This document shows positions 8,874 to 17,996 of a DNA stretch of 64,000 bases, one piece after another. The translations under genes and the position numbers were made by a program. Position 1 is the stretch's first letter; every line of letters starts with the position of its first letter. Under the pieces are notes generated by a model. The model was not told the DNA's origin, did not search any database, and worked only from the letters and a program-made list of their open reading frames with translations. Source of the DNA: Nocardia yamanashiensis NBRC 100130. Its GTDB lineage: Bacteria; Actinomycetota; Actinomycetes; Mycobacteriales; Mycobacteriaceae. The DNA lies in contig NZ_BDCD01000020.1 of assembly GCF_001613325.1 (NCBI RefSeq), positions 186,001 to 250,000 of the forward strand, read 5' to 3'.

Positions 8874-9929
8874 ATGAGCGCGCGCAGCTGGCGAGAAATC
8901 CTCGGCATCCTCACCGACGGCAATGATCTGTCCGAGGACGAGGCCGCGTGGGCCATGAACGAGATCTTCACCGACAGCGCCACCTCCGCGCAGATCGCGG
9001 CGTTCGGCGTGGCCATGAAGATGAAGGGCCCGACGCCCGCCGAACTGGGCGGTCTGGCTTCCGGCATGCTCTCGCACGCGCGCCGCGTGCACGTCGAAAC
9101 TCCGGCCGTGGACATCGTCGGCACCGGCGGCGACCGCTCCGGCACCGTGAACATCTCCACCATGTCCTCGATCGTGGTGGCCGCCACCGGGATTCCCGTG
9201 GTCAAGCACGGCAATCGCGCGGCTTCCTCCAAGAGCGGCGGCGCGGATGTGCTGGAAGCGCTGGGCGTGAAGATCGCCCTCGGCCCGGAATCGGTGGCCG
9301 AATGCGTGCGCCGGGTCGGCATCGGCTTCTGTTTCGCGCCCGTCTTCCATCCCTCGCTGCGCTTCGCCAGCCAGGCGCGCGGTGAGATCGGCATTCCCAC
9401 CGTCTTCAATATCCTCGGGCCACTGACCAATCCGGCCCAGCCGGGCGCGGGGCTGATCGGCTGCGCCTTCCCGGATCTACTGCCGGTGATCGCGGGCGCG
9501 TTCGCCGAGCGCGGGGCATCGGCGCTGGTGGTGCGGGGTAACGACGGCTTGGACGAGATCACCACCGCGGATACCACCGATGCCTGGGTGGTGGTGGGCG
9601 GCGAGCGCTCCGAAACCACCATCGACCCAACGCGACTCGGCATCGAGCGGGTGGCGCCGGAGGCCCTCAAGGGCGGCGACGCCTCCCTCAATGCGGTGAT
9701 CGCCCGGAATATGCTGGCCGGCGACCGCGGGCCGGTCCGCGATGCGGTGCTGCTGAATTCGGCCGCCGCCGTGGTGGCCTACGAACTGCCCGGCGCCGAC
9801 CCCGCCGCCGATATTCACGACAAGCTGGCCGCGGCGCTGGAGCGGGTGGCCGCGGCCATCGACACCGGTGCGGCCGCGGCGCTGCTGGAGCGCTGGGTCG
9901 AGGTCACCAACAAGCTCGGCGACAACTGA
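8874..9929 (+). CDS. trpD: Anthranilate phosphoribosyltransferase
   Basis: Catalyses transfer of phosphoribose from PRPP to anthranilate, the second committed step of tryptophan synthesis. The 351-aa protein has the PRPP-binding motif GTGGDRSGTVNIS near residue 83 and the family signature KHGNRAASSKSGGADVLEALG near 110. The ATG at 8874 was chosen over an upstream in-frame ATG at 8844 because GGAAGG lies just before it and the protein then begins as in homologues (SARSWREIL). The proximity to ctaE-qcrCAB matches mycobacteria. Confidence 0.95.
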   Translation: MSARSWREILGILTDGNDLSEDEAAWAMNEIFTDSATSAQIAAFGVAMKMKGPTPAELGGLASGMLSHARRVHVETPAVDIVGTGGDRSGTVNISTMSSIVVAATGIPVVKHGNRAASSKSGGADVLEALGVKIALGPESVAECVRRVGIGFCFAPVFHPSLRFASQARGEIGIPTVFNILGPLTNPAQPGAGLIGCAFPDLLPVIAGAFAERGASALVVRGNDGLDEITTADTTDAWVVVGGERSETTIDPTRLGIERVAPEALKGGDASLNAVIARNMLAGDRGPVRDAVLLNSAAAVVAYELPGADPAADIHDKLAAALERVAAAIDTGAAAALLERWVEVTNKLGDN

Positions 9930-10016
9930 GCGATGGGCGGCGACGCACCGGCCGGATTCCGGCCAGGTGTGTTGTTCCGCCCTGAAAAGCCTGGTAGCGG
10001 GCTACAGTTCGGCCTT

Positions 10017-10364
10017 ATGCGAGCCGTCTTGTGGAAGCCCGGACTACGCGCCGGACTGATGGTGACCGGTGTGGTCGCGGCGGCGGCATTGCTGATCGCC
10101 GGGGTCCCCGCCGGGGCCCAGAGTTCGACGCATCCGGTCCGCCAGGCCGCCGAGGGCGGGACCGTGGTGGTGGACGGCGAGGACTATCCGGATCCGACCG
10201 GGTGCATGACGGTGCGCAAGGTGCCCCGGCGCCTGTCGGTCACCAACAACACCGGCAAGGCGGTCCGGGTGTATCTGCTGCCCGGTTGCAAGGGCGGCGT
10301 CACCAATGTGGTGGACCCGGGGCACAGCGCCAATCCACTCGGGGCCTCGTTCCAGCCGGAGTAA
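10017..10364 (+). CDS. Small secreted protein of unknown function
   Basis: Protein of 115 aa from ATG 10017: a basic start (MRAVLWKPGLRAG), a hydrophobic signal segment, and a likely cleavage after AGA near residue 31. The mature part is about 85 residues with two Cys that could form a disulfide (PTGCMTVRKVP and LPGCKGGV), suggesting a small beta fold. I do not recognise a family. It converges with the AsnC-domain gene, with a gap of only 4 nt. Confidence 0.65.
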   Translation: MRAVLWKPGLRAGLMVTGVVAAAALLIAGVPAGAQSSTHPVRQAAEGGTVVVDGEDYPDPTGCMTVRKVPRRLSVTNNTGKAVRVYLLPGCKGGVTNVVDPGHSANPLGASFQPE

Positions 10365-10368
10365 CCGT

Positions 10369-10644
10369 CTATTCGCCGATGGAGAAACCGGCTTCCACGT
10401 CGGCGCGCGAGTAGGACTTGAACGCGATGTGGGTGTCGGTGCGAATCACGCCGGGGGTCTTGTTGATCCGTCCGGTCACCACCTCGGCGATCTGTTCGTG
10501 GTCGCGCACCCGGACCTTGGCGATCAGGTCGACGTCGCCCGCGCACGAGAAGACCTCGGCCACGCCGTCGATATCGGCCACCGCCTGCGCGGTCTCCGGG
10601 ATGGCGGCGGACTCGGCGTGAATCAGGACGATGGCAGTAATCAT
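10369..10644 (-). CDS. Stand-alone Lrp/AsnC ligand-binding (RAM) domain protein
   Basis: Protein of 91 aa equal to the C-terminal ligand-binding half of Lrp/AsnC regulators, without any helix-turn-helix. Features are MITAIVLIHAE at the start, a GVAEVFSCAGDVDLIAKVRV core, and the INKTPGVIRTDTHIAF region that binds amino acids. Such short proteins can assemble into rings with each other or with full-length Lrp proteins. Being next to trpD suggests, but does not show, amino-acid sensing. Confidence 0.85.
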   Translation of the reverse strand: MITAIVLIHAESAAIPETAQAVADIDGVAEVFSCAGDVDLIAKVRVRDHEQIAEVVTGRINKTPGVIRTDTHIAFKSYSRADVEAGFSIGE

Positions 10645-10808
10645 GGGGCCAACTCTAGGGGATCGGCCCGGGTCGCCGGTGTCCGGCCAGCGGGACGATT
10701 CGGATCTTGATTTTGTGAAATCACGTACCTGACGGGCCGTTTCACGCCATCATTGACCGAAATGTGAACCGGCTAGTGGTCACAATGTTGACTGCCCAGG
10801 GGGTCGCG

Positions 10809-11681
10809 ATGTTCGCACAGCTCCGTTCATCCAAATCCGTCCGTCACCGCGCGTCCGCTTCGGCGCCGCGCACCCTCGCACTCGCCTCCCGGTCGGGCGT
10901 CTCGGGCCGGCATCGCCGGCGCGCGGCGGCCCGCATCAACCTGCCGAGCCTGCGCCCGGACTGGCAGAGCCTGCGCGCCGAGTGGCAGCTGCCCACCTGG
11001 CAGTGGCGGTCGGGCGCGGGACGCCATCGCAAGTCGGAGCCGAACTGGTTCCGGATCTATGCCGCCCGCGTGCTCGCCACCGGCGCCGCGGTCACCATGA
11101 TCGGCACCGCCGCGGCCGTGCCCGCGCACGCCGACACCCAGCCCGACGCGGTCTCCGGCGTCACCAATGACGTGCTCGCGACCATCAATTCGTTCACCAC
11201 GTTCACCCTCCCAGGCCTGGATCTGCCCGCCCTGTTCTCCCCCGACACCGCGATCGTGGTGCTCGGCTACGGGCTCCAGGAAGACGGCGAGATGCGTCCC
11301 GAGCTCGTCAACCGCCTGCACGCGGGCTATGTCTCGGCCCTGCTCTCCCCCACCGCCCCGGTGATCGTCACCGGCGGCAATCCGCAGGCCGGCGTCACCG
11401 AGGCGCAGGCCATGGCCGACTGGCTGATCGAGCGCGGCATCGCCGCCTCCCGCATCTTCACCGAGACCAAGGCCAATTCCACCGTCCAGAACGCCGCCTT
11501 CTCCGCGGAGTTGATGAACGCCATCGGCGCGCACGCCGCGCTCCTCATCACCTCCGCGGACCATATCGGCCGCGCCCTCAACAACTTCCGCGCCGCCGGT
11601 ATCGCCGTGGTCGCGACGATGACCCCCGACCGCACGCCCCTGAACGCCGAACCCTTCGGCCCGGGCGTCGTCAACTGGTAG
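10809..11681 (+). CDS. DUF218 (YdcF/SanA-like) envelope protein
   Basis: About 290 aa from ATG 10809, which has AGGGGGT just upstream; in-frame upstream starts exist at 10764 and 10782. A long basic N-terminal segment (about 90 residues) leads into one hydrophobic stretch ending VPAHADTQP, which looks like a signal or membrane anchor. A DUF218 domain follows with AIVVLGYGLQEDGEM, PVIVTGGNPQAGVTEAQAM, and TETKANSTVQNAAFS. Family members are linked to envelope polymer metabolism and vancomycin sensitivity in enterobacteria; the reaction is not established. Confidence 0.75.
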   Translation: MFAQLRSSKSVRHRASASAPRTLALASRSGVSGRHRRRAAARINLPSLRPDWQSLRAEWQLPTWQWRSGAGRHRKSEPNWFRIYAARVLATGAAVTMIGTAAAVPAHADTQPDAVSGVTNDVLATINSFTTFTLPGLDLPALFSPDTAIVVLGYGLQEDGEMRPELVNRLHAGYVSALLSPTAPVIVTGGNPQAGVTEAQAMADWLIERGIAASRIFTETKANSTVQNAAFSAELMNAIGAHAALLITSADHIGRALNNFRAAGIAVVATMTPDRTPLNAEPFGPGVVNW

Positions 11682-11704
11682 CCGCCTATCCCTGGCCCCG
11701 TCGG

Positions 11705-12343
11705 TCAGAGAACTTGAGCGATCAAACTGTCCCGCAACCAGTTTCGGTAGCGATCGGCAGACCAGGCGCGGCGGCGGCGTAGCAGCCGGAAGATGTGCGG
11801 GGAGCCGAGCGCGAACAGGATGTCGGCGGCGGTCTCGGGGTCGAGTCCCGCACGCAGGCTGCCGCGCTCGGCGAGCTTGCCGGTGCAGGTGAGCCACAGG
11901 GCGCGGGTGGCGTTCGCGCCCGCTTCGTCACCCGCGCGCATGGCGGGGTCGGCAGCGGCCGCGTCCACGCCCACCATGATGAGATCGCCTGCGCGCTCGA
12001 ACAATTCGGCGGTGTAGCCGGTCAGGCCGGTCAGGGCGGCGCGCGGGTCGGGGTCGTCGAGGGCGGCCAGGACTTCGGGACGGTCGGCTACGGCGATCGG
12101 TTCCTCGTCACCGACCGTGGCCACGTTCAAGGTGTGCTGGAAGAGATCCAGTTTGGTGGGGAACGCGTCGTAGAGGGTGCGTTCGCCCACCCCGGCACGC
12201 TTCGCCACCTCGCGCAACGGCGTTGCCACATACCCCTTTTCGACGAACAGCTCGGTCGCCGCCCGGCGGATGGCGGCGCGGGTCGCCGCGGCGGTCTCGG
12301 CGCGTTTGGCGGCGCGATACGGCCTCTTGACGGCGTCGGTCAT
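11705..12343 (-). CDS. TetR-family transcriptional regulator
   Basis: Protein of 212 aa with the N-terminal helix-turn-helix (ATRAAIRRAATELFVEKGY then LREVAKRAGVGERTLYDAF) and a longer ligand-binding half. It diverges from a VOC-domain gene with 64 bp between the starts, a spacing typical of TetR repressors that control the neighbour. A perfect 17-bp palindrome lies between them. Confidence 0.88.
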   Translation of the reverse strand: MTDAVKRPYRAAKRAETAAATRAAIRRAATELFVEKGYVATPLREVAKRAGVGERTLYDAFPTKLDLFQHTLNVATVGDEEPIAVADRPEVLAALDDPDPRAALTGLTGYTAELFERAGDLIMVGVDAAAADPAMRAGDEAGANATRALWLTCTGKLAERGSLRAGLDPETAADILFALGSPHIFRLLRRRRAWSADRYRNWLRDSLIAQVL

Positions 12344-12366
12344 GGAGAGGATTCTATCAATATCCG

Positions 12367-12383
12367 CCGCAGTGCCACTGCGG
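12367..12383. promoter_or_regulatory. Candidate TetR operator, perfect palindrome
   Basis: CCGCAGTGCCACTGCGG is an 8+1+8 perfect inverted repeat midway between the divergent TetR gene (starts 12343) and the VOC gene (starts 12408). It fits the size of a TetR dimer site that would repress both genes. Confidence 0.55.
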
Positions 12384-12407
12384 TGAAATCAGGAGAAGGT
12401 GATCCCG

Positions 12408-12866
12408 ATGCCCGAAGTCGCCGGCATTCATCACGTCAAGCTCCCGGTCACCGATATGCCGCGGTCGGTGCGCTGGTATCGCGAGGTCTTCGATTTCCGC
12501 CCGGAGTACGAGTTCCGCGATGCCGACGGCTCGGTGGGCGGGGTCGCGGGCTCGGTGCCCGGGCTCGGCCCGACCGAGCTGTGCCTGCGGGTGAACGAGG
12601 TCGCGGCGCGCGGCTGCAAGGGTTTCGACCCGGTGAGCTTCGCCGCCCGGGACCGTGCGGACCTCGCGGGGTGGGCCGCACGGCTGGACGAGCTGGGCAT
12701 CGCGCATTCGCCGATCATCGAGGCGTCCATCGGCTGGCTGCTGGTGTTCAACGACCCGGACGGCCTGGAACTGCACCTCTACACCTGGGCCGCGCACGGC
12801 ATCGACCAGTCGGGCCGGGCCGGCTACGGAACGCCCATCGCCGACGCGGACTCCTGGCAGCCGTGA
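12408..12866 (+). CDS. VOC (glyoxalase/dioxygenase) superfamily protein
   Basis: Protein of 152 aa with two beta-alpha-beta-beta-beta modules: GIHHVKLPVTDMPRSVRWYREVF at the N-terminus and FNDPDGLELHLYTW at the C-terminus, giving the usual metal ligands His (HHVKL) and Glu (GLELHLY). The ATG at 12408 is preferred over a GTG at 12399 because AGGAGA sits 11 nt upstream. Possible roles are a lactoylglutathione-lyase-like enzyme, a ring-cleavage enzyme or a small-molecule binding resistance protein. The divergent TetR suggests it is inducible. Confidence 0.8.
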   Translation: MPEVAGIHHVKLPVTDMPRSVRWYREVFDFRPEYEFRDADGSVGGVAGSVPGLGPTELCLRVNEVAARGCKGFDPVSFAARDRADLAGWAARLDELGIAHSPIIEASIGWLLVFNDPDGLELHLYTWAAHGIDQSGRAGYGTPIADADSWQP

Positions 12867-12867
12867 C

Positions 12868-13320
12868 TCAGGCCAGGTAGCGGGCGATGCTCTCGGCCAC
12901 GCAGGCCGGTTTCGCCTCGCCCTCGATCTCGACGGTGACGGTGCGGACGGCTTGCACGCCGCCGGGGATGTCGGTGACGGAATCGAGGGTGAAGCGGGCC
13001 CGAATGCGCGAGTCCACCTTCACCGGGGTGATGAAGCGAACCTTGTTGAGCCCGTAGTTGATCGCCATGCTCGCGCAGCTGAAGGTCATCACCTGCGCGG
13101 TCAGCGGCACCACCAGCGACAGCGTCAGGAACCCGTGCGCGATGGTGCGCCCGTACGGCCCCGCCGCCGCCCGCTCGGCGTCCACGTGAATCCACTGATG
13201 GTCGTCGGTGGCATCGGCGAAGGTGTCGATGCGCTTCTGGTCCACCGTGATCCAGTCGCTGACGCCGATCTCGGTGCCCGCCGCCGCCCGCAGCTGATCG
13301 AAGCTCTCGAAGTCGATCAT
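12868..13320 (-). CDS. MaoC-family enoyl-CoA hydratase
   Basis: Protein of 150 aa, single hot-dog fold, with the hydratase-2 motif DDHQWIHVDAERAAAGPYGRTIAHG (catalytic Asp/His) near residue 39. It hydrates trans-2-enoyl-CoA to 3-hydroxyacyl-CoA. It is the last gene of the five-gene acyl-CoA operon; its start overlaps the stop of the acyl-CoA ligase by 4 nt (ATGA). Confidence 0.92.
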   Translation of the reverse strand: MIDFESFDQLRAAAGTEIGVSDWITVDQKRIDTFADATDDHQWIHVDAERAAAGPYGRTIAHGFLTLSLVVPLTAQVMTFSCASMAINYGLNKVRFITPVKVDSRIRARFTLDSVTDIPGGVQAVRTVTVEIEGEAKPACVAESIARYLA

Positions 13321-14801
13321 GAGTACCGCTCCTTCAATTCTCGCTTGAGGACCTTGTGCGTCGGGCCGAGCGGCAGCTCGGTGACGAACTCGACGCGGCG
13401 CGGGTACTTGTACCGTGCCACATGCTCTTTCGCGAAGTCGACGACTTCCTCGGCGCCGAGCGGACCCGACGGCACCACCACCGCCAGGATCTCCTCGCCG
13501 TAGTTCTCGTCCGGTACGCCGATCACCGCCACCTGGGCGATGTTCGGATGCCGCAGCAGCGCCGCCTCGACCTCGGTCGGGTACACGTTGAACCCGCCGC
13601 GAATGATCATTTCCTTGATCCGGTCGACGATCCGCAGATACCCGGCGGCATCCTTGCTGCCGAGGTCGCCGGTGCGGAACCAGCCGTCGGTCATGACTTC
13701 GGCGGTGGCTTCGGGTTTTCCGGTGTAGCCGCCGAACACATTGTGCCCGCGCACCACCACCTCGCCGACGGTGTCCACCGGCAGCAGTGCGATGGCGTCA
13801 CGCACCGCCGGATCGGCGATCTCGACATCCACGCCCCACACCGGATGGCCCACCGTGCCCGCCTTGGGGCCGAGCTCCGGCTGGTTCACCGAGGCGGTCG
13901 GCGAGGTCTCGGACAGGCCGTAGCCTTCCAGGATGTACGCGCCGTAGACGCGCTCGAACTCTTCCAGCACCGACGGCGGCAGCGCCGCGCCGCCGCTGAT
14001 ACACAACTTCAGCTTGGGCAACGTCTCGGCCGTACGAGCGGCTTCCAGCAGCCCGAGGTACATGGTCGGGACGCCGTGGAAGGTGTTGACCCCTTCGGCG
14101 TTCATCAGCCGGATCGCTTCCGCCGCATCGAATCTCGGCAGCAGCACCAGCGTCGCCCCGACCCGCCAGTGCGAGTTCATGGAGACGGTCTGGCCGAACA
14201 CGTGGAACAGCGGCAGCGCCCCCAGCGCGATATCGTCGCGATGCACTTCATTGGCGTCGAAGGCGTTCACGGTGGCGCACATGACCATATTGAGATGGCT
14301 CAGCTCCGCGCCCTTGGGCCGCCCGGTGGTGCCGCTGGTGTAGAACACCACCGCGGTGTCGAGCGGTCCGCGCGTGACGAACGCCGGAATCGGTTCCGCC
14401 GTCAGCTCTTTCGGGTTCACGCACGGAATCCCCACGCGCGCCGCCGCTTCCGTTCCGACCGCGGTCACCATCTCATGGCAGACCAGCAGTTTCGCCCCGC
14501 TGTCGCGCAGCACGTATTCGGCTTCGTCGGCGGTGAGCAGCAGATGCACCGGCACCACGGTCGCGCCCGCCGCCAGGATCGCGAAGTAGGCGCGCGGGAA
14601 GTCGGCGGTATTGGGTCCCATGAGCGCGACCCGATCCCCGGGCCGCACCCCGAGTTCGATGAGCGCCGCGGCCTGTTCGCGCGCCTGCCGCCACAGCTGC
14701 GCGAAGGTGATCCGTTGCGCCCCTTCGATGAGCGCGAGGTGGTCGGGCCGCCGGCGCGCCGGTTCGGCGAGAATGCTGGCCAGGGAGAGAGTCGCGGTCA
14801 T
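13317..14801 (-). CDS. Long-chain acyl-CoA ligase (FadD-like)
   Basis: AMP-forming ligase of 494 aa with the P-loop YTSGTTGRPKGAE near residue 154, A5 motif GYGLSETSPTAS near 295, and A8 GWFRTGDLGSKD followed by RIKEMIIRGGFNVYPTEVE. The C-terminal Lys motif (PTHKVLKREL) is present. The open frame extends upstream to 15890, but the start is at 14801 (MTATLSLASILAEPARRRPD), 23 bp after the acyl-CoA dehydrogenase stop. It activates a fatty or other carboxylic acid for the oxidation steps encoded around it. Confidence 0.93.
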   Translation of the reverse strand: MTATLSLASILAEPARRRPDHLALIEGAQRITFAQLWRQAREQAAALIELGVRPGDRVALMGPNTADFPRAYFAILAAGATVVPVHLLLTADEAEYVLRDSGAKLLVCHEMVTAVGTEAAARVGIPCVNPKELTAEPIPAFVTRGPLDTAVVFYTSGTTGRPKGAELSHLNMVMCATVNAFDANEVHRDDIALGALPLFHVFGQTVSMNSHWRVGATLVLLPRFDAAEAIRLMNAEGVNTFHGVPTMYLGLLEAARTAETLPKLKLCISGGAALPPSVLEEFERVYGAYILEGYGLSETSPTASVNQPELGPKAGTVGHPVWGVDVEIADPAVRDAIALLPVDTVGEVVVRGHNVFGGYTGKPEATAEVMTDGWFRTGDLGSKDAAGYLRIVDRIKEMIIRGGFNVYPTEVEAALLRHPNIAQVAVIGVPDENYGEEILAVVVPSGPLGAEEVVDFAKEHVARYKYPRRVEFVTELPLGPTHKVLKRELKERYS

Positions 14802-14824
14802 GAGAACTCCTTCGTTCCGAGCGC

Positions 14825-15982
14825 CTAGAGGCCCATGTCCTTGGCGATGATCATCTTCATCACCTCGTTGGTGCCGCCGTAGATGCGATTGACCCGGTTG
14901 TCGGCGTACAGGCGGGCGATCGGGTACTCGTTGATGAACCCGTAGCCGCCGTGCAGCTGCAGGCAGCGGTCGATGACGCGGGCGGCGACCTCGGAGCAGA
15001 ACAGCTTGGCCGAGGCGGCGTCGGCGGGGGTCAGCGTGCCGGCGTCCAGGGCCTCCAGGGCGCGGTCCACCACGGCTTCGGCGGCGTCCGTCTCGGCCTG
15101 GCAGGCGGCGAGCTCGAACTTGGAGTTCTGGAAGGACGCGACCGGCTGCCCGAACACATTGCGCTGCTGGGTGTATTCCTTGGCGAACCGGATGGCCGCC
15201 TTGGCCTGCGCGTACGCGCCGACCGCGATGGACAGCCGCTCCTGCGGCAGGTTCTGGCCCAGGTAGGAGAAGCCCTTGTGCTCCTCGCCGAGCAGGTCCG
15301 CGACCGGCACCTTCACGTCGGTGAAGTTGAGTTCGGCGGTATCGGAGGTCTTGAGGCCGAGCTTGTCGAGCTTGCGGCCGACGGTGTACCCCGGGGACTT
15401 GGTGTCCACCACGAACAGCGAGATGCCGTGGCGGCGATCGCTTTCCGACGGTGCGGCGGTGCGGGCGCACACGATGACGCGGTCGGCGTGCACGCCGCCG
15501 GTGATGAAGGTCTTGGACCCGTTCAGCACGTAGTGCGTGCCGTCCTCGGAAAGCTTTGCGGTGGTGCGCATTCCGGCCAGGTCGGAGCCGGTGCCGGGTT
15601 CGGTCATGGCGATGGCGAACATGATCTCGCCCGCCGCGAAGCCGGGCAGCCAGCGCTGCTTCTGTTCCTGGGTGGCCAGGTGCTTGATGTAGGGCAGGCA
15701 GAGCCCGACGTGCACGCCGGAGCCGCCGAAGGACACGCCCGCGCGGGCGGTCTCCTCCAGCAGAATGGCCTGGAACTTGAAGGACTCGATGCCCGCGCCG
15801 CCGAACTCCTCCGGCACCTCGATGCCGAAGACGCCGAGTTCGGCCAGCTTGTAATAGAACTCGCGCGGCACGATGCCCGCCGCGTACCACTCGTCGTAGA
15901 CGGGGGCGACTTCCGCTTCGATGAACGCGCGCACCGTCTTGCGGAAGGCATCGTGGTCGGCGTCGAAAACTGTTCTCTGCAT
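14825..15982 (-). CDS. Acyl-CoA dehydrogenase (FadE-like), second of the operon
   Basis: FAD-dependent 385-aa dehydrogenase. It shows the FAD/substrate signature FAIAMTEPGTGSDLAGM near residue 125, the second signature QLHGGYGFINEYPIARLYAD near 345, and the Glu-containing RIYGGTNEVMK at the C-terminus. It introduces the 2,3-double bond in acyl-CoA. It is followed by the ligase after 23 bp and preceded by the SDR after 71 bp. Two different dehydrogenases in one operon suggest either two chain types or a branched/cyclic substrate. Confidence 0.93.
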   Translation of the reverse strand: MQRTVFDADHDAFRKTVRAFIEAEVAPVYDEWYAAGIVPREFYYKLAELGVFGIEVPEEFGGAGIESFKFQAILLEETARAGVSFGGSGVHVGLCLPYIKHLATQEQKQRWLPGFAAGEIMFAIAMTEPGTGSDLAGMRTTAKLSEDGTHYVLNGSKTFITGGVHADRVIVCARTAAPSESDRRHGISLFVVDTKSPGYTVGRKLDKLGLKTSDTAELNFTDVKVPVADLLGEEHKGFSYLGQNLPQERLSIAVGAYAQAKAAIRFAKEYTQQRNVFGQPVASFQNSKFELAACQAETDAAEAVVDRALEALDAGTLTPADAASAKLFCSEVAARVIDRCLQLHGGYGFINEYPIARLYADNRVNRIYGGTNEVMKMIIAKDMGL

Positions 15983-16053
15983 GGGTGAACCAACTCTCAG
16001 TGCGCCCGCGCGCCGATCTGACGGCGCGCGGGGTGGGTCATGGACCGCAGGCG

Positions 16054-16803
16054 TCAGAGCCGGCGTCCGCCGTCGACGTAGATGGTCTGGCCGGTCACGA
16101 ACGACGCGTCATCGGAGACCAGGAACGAGACAACGTTCGCGATGTCCTCCGGCTTGCCGACCCGGCGCAGCGGGGTGATCTTGGCGGCTTCCTCACGGAA
16201 CTGCTCCGGGGTCGCACCCACGCGAGCGGCCGTCGCATCGGTCATCTCGGTGACGATGAACCCCGGCGCAACCGCGTTCACATTGATCCCGAACGGCCCC
16301 AATTCCATTGCGAGCGTGCGGGTCAGCCCCTGAATCCCCATCTTGGCGGCGCTGTAGTTGGCCTGCCCGCGCGCACCCAGCGCCGACACGCTGGAGGTGT
16401 TCACGATCTTGCCCGACTTCTGCTTCACCATGTGCCGCTGCGCCGCCCGCGAGCACAGGAACGCGCCCTTGAGATGCACGCCCATCACGATGTCCCAGTC
16501 CTCGACCGACATCTTGAACAGCAGGTTGTCGCGCAGTACGCCCGCGTTGTTGACCAGTACGTCGAGCGAACCCAGCTGCGCCACCACCCCGTCGACGGCC
16601 GCGTCCACCTGGGCCTCGTCGGTCACATTGCAGGCCACCGCGATCGCCTTGCCGCCGTCGGCCTCGATCTTGGCCACCGCGTCCGCGCAAGCGGCCGGGT
16701 CCAGATCGGCGATGGCGACGGTGAACCCGTCGGCGGCCAGCCGGGCGGCGGTGGCCGCGCCGATCCCGCGCGCCGCACCGGTCACGAAGGCAACTTTCGA
16801 CAT
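16054..16803 (-). CDS. FabG-like short-chain dehydrogenase/reductase
   Basis: Classical SDR of 249 aa: TGAARGIG cofactor motif (residues 9-16), NNAG near 87, catalytic Ser in NTSSVS, YSAAK catalytic Tyr/Lys near 152, and the C-terminal GQTIYVDGG. In this operon it most likely oxidises 3-hydroxyacyl-CoA to 3-ketoacyl-CoA rather than serving fatty acid synthesis. The start is the ATG at 16803; the longer open frame to 17541 is an artefact of reading through the neighbouring dehydrogenase. Confidence 0.92.
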   Translation of the reverse strand: MSKVAFVTGAARGIGAATAARLAADGFTVAIADLDPAACADAVAKIEADGGKAIAVACNVTDEAQVDAAVDGVVAQLGSLDVLVNNAGVLRDNLLFKMSVEDWDIVMGVHLKGAFLCSRAAQRHMVKQKSGKIVNTSSVSALGARGQANYSAAKMGIQGLTRTLAMELGPFGINVNAVAPGFIVTEMTDATAARVGATPEQFREEAAKITPLRRVGKPEDIANVVSFLVSDDASFVTGQTIYVDGGRRL

Positions 16804-16829
16804 TCGATTCTCCTTGTCCGAGAGGGGTT

Positions 16830-17981
16830 TCAGAGGAAGGCGTTGACGCCGGTGAGGGCGCGGCCGATGAGCAGTTTCTGGATCTGGCTGGTGCCCTCGT
16901 ACAGGGTCAGCACGCGCGCGTCGCGCAGGTATTTGGCGGCCGGGAACTCGTCGATGTACCCGTACCCGCCGAAGACCTGAATGGCATTGTTGGCGGCCTT
17001 GACCGCCGCTTCGCTCGCGAACAGCTTCGCCACCGAGGCTTCGGTGCCGAACGGTTTGCCGCGCTCCACCAGATCGGCCACCCGCCAGGTGAGCAGCCGC
17101 GCCGCCTCCACATCGACGGCGATATCGGCGAGCAGTTCCTGAACCAGCTGGTAGGAGGCGATGGGCTTGCCGAACTGCTCGCGCTCCTGAGCGTATTTCA
17201 CCGCGGCTTCCAGGCAGCCCCTGGCGACGCCGACGCAGCCGGCCGCGACGCCCATGCGGCCCTTGTCCAGCGCGGCCATGGCGATCTTGAAGCCCTGGCC
17301 CTCGGCGCCCAGCCGGGCGCTGTCGGGGACGCGGACGTTGTCCAGCACGAGTTCGGCGGTCGCCTGTCCGCGCAGCCCGAGCTTGCCCTTGATCTCGGTG
17401 CGGGTGAAGCCGGGTGCGTCGGTGGGGACCAGGTAGGCGGTGACGCCCTTCGGTCCCGGCCCGCCGCTGCGCGCGAACACGATCGCGACATCGGCCCAGG
17501 TGCCGTTGGTGATGAAGATCTTGGTGCCGGAGAGCAGCCAATCATCGCCGTCCCGAACGGCTTTGGCGGTCAGATTGCCCGCGTCGGATCCGGTGCCGGG
17601 TTCGGTCAGCGCGAAGCAGCCCAGCGCCTCGCCGGCGCACAGCCGGGGCAGCCACTGCCGCTTCTGTTCCTCGGTGCCGTAGGTCTTGATCGACTTGCCG
17701 ACCAGTCCCAGCGAGACCGAGACGATGCCGCGCACCGAGGAGTCGCCGCGCCCGAGCTCTTCCAGCAGCAGGCAGTAGTCGGTGGCGGTGCCGCCCGAAC
17801 CGCCGTACTCCTCGGGGATCTCGATGCCGAGGAACCCCATCTCCCCCAGCTTGCCGACGATGGCGGTATCCACCGATTCGGCCCGATCCCATGCCGCGGC
17901 GAACGGAACCACCTCTTTGTCCACCCAGGCGCGCGCGAGGTCGCGCAGCTCGCGCTGGGATTCGCCGAGTTCGAAGTCCAT
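16830..17981 (-). CDS. Acyl-CoA dehydrogenase (FadE-like), first of the operon
   Basis: Protein of 383 aa from ATG 17981, preceded by AAGGAG. The signatures CFALTEPGTGSDAGNLTAKA near 122 and QVFGGYGYIDEFPAAKYLRD near 342, and the C-terminal LYEGTSQIQKL carrying the catalytic-base region, are intact. It is promoter-proximal in the operon (FadE-SDR-FadE-ligase-MaoC), and its promoter lies among two TetR-type operators. No thiolase is present in the cluster, so the pathway must be completed elsewhere. Confidence 0.93.
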   Translation of the reverse strand: MDFELGESQRELRDLARAWVDKEVVPFAAAWDRAESVDTAIVGKLGEMGFLGIEIPEEYGGSGGTATDYCLLLEELGRGDSSVRGIVSVSLGLVGKSIKTYGTEEQKRQWLPRLCAGEALGCFALTEPGTGSDAGNLTAKAVRDGDDWLLSGTKIFITNGTWADVAIVFARSGGPGPKGVTAYLVPTDAPGFTRTEIKGKLGLRGQATAELVLDNVRVPDSARLGAEGQGFKIAMAALDKGRMGVAAGCVGVARGCLEAAVKYAQEREQFGKPIASYQLVQELLADIAVDVEAARLLTWRVADLVERGKPFGTEASVAKLFASEAAVKAANNAIQVFGGYGYIDEFPAAKYLRDARVLTLYEGTSQIQKLLIGRALTGVNAFL

Positions 17982-17996
17982 GAGCGAATGCTCCTT

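Noticed and set aside
13317..15890. A single 857-aa frame across the acyl-CoA ligase and upstream dehydrogenase
   Set aside because: The N-terminal part is an out-of-frame, Arg-rich reading of the acyl-CoA dehydrogenase. The ligase begins at 14801 with a normal family N-terminus.
16054..17541. A 495-aa fusion of an SDR with an upstream segment
   Set aside because: The upstream segment is an out-of-frame reading of the acyl-CoA dehydrogenase; the SDR starts at 16803.
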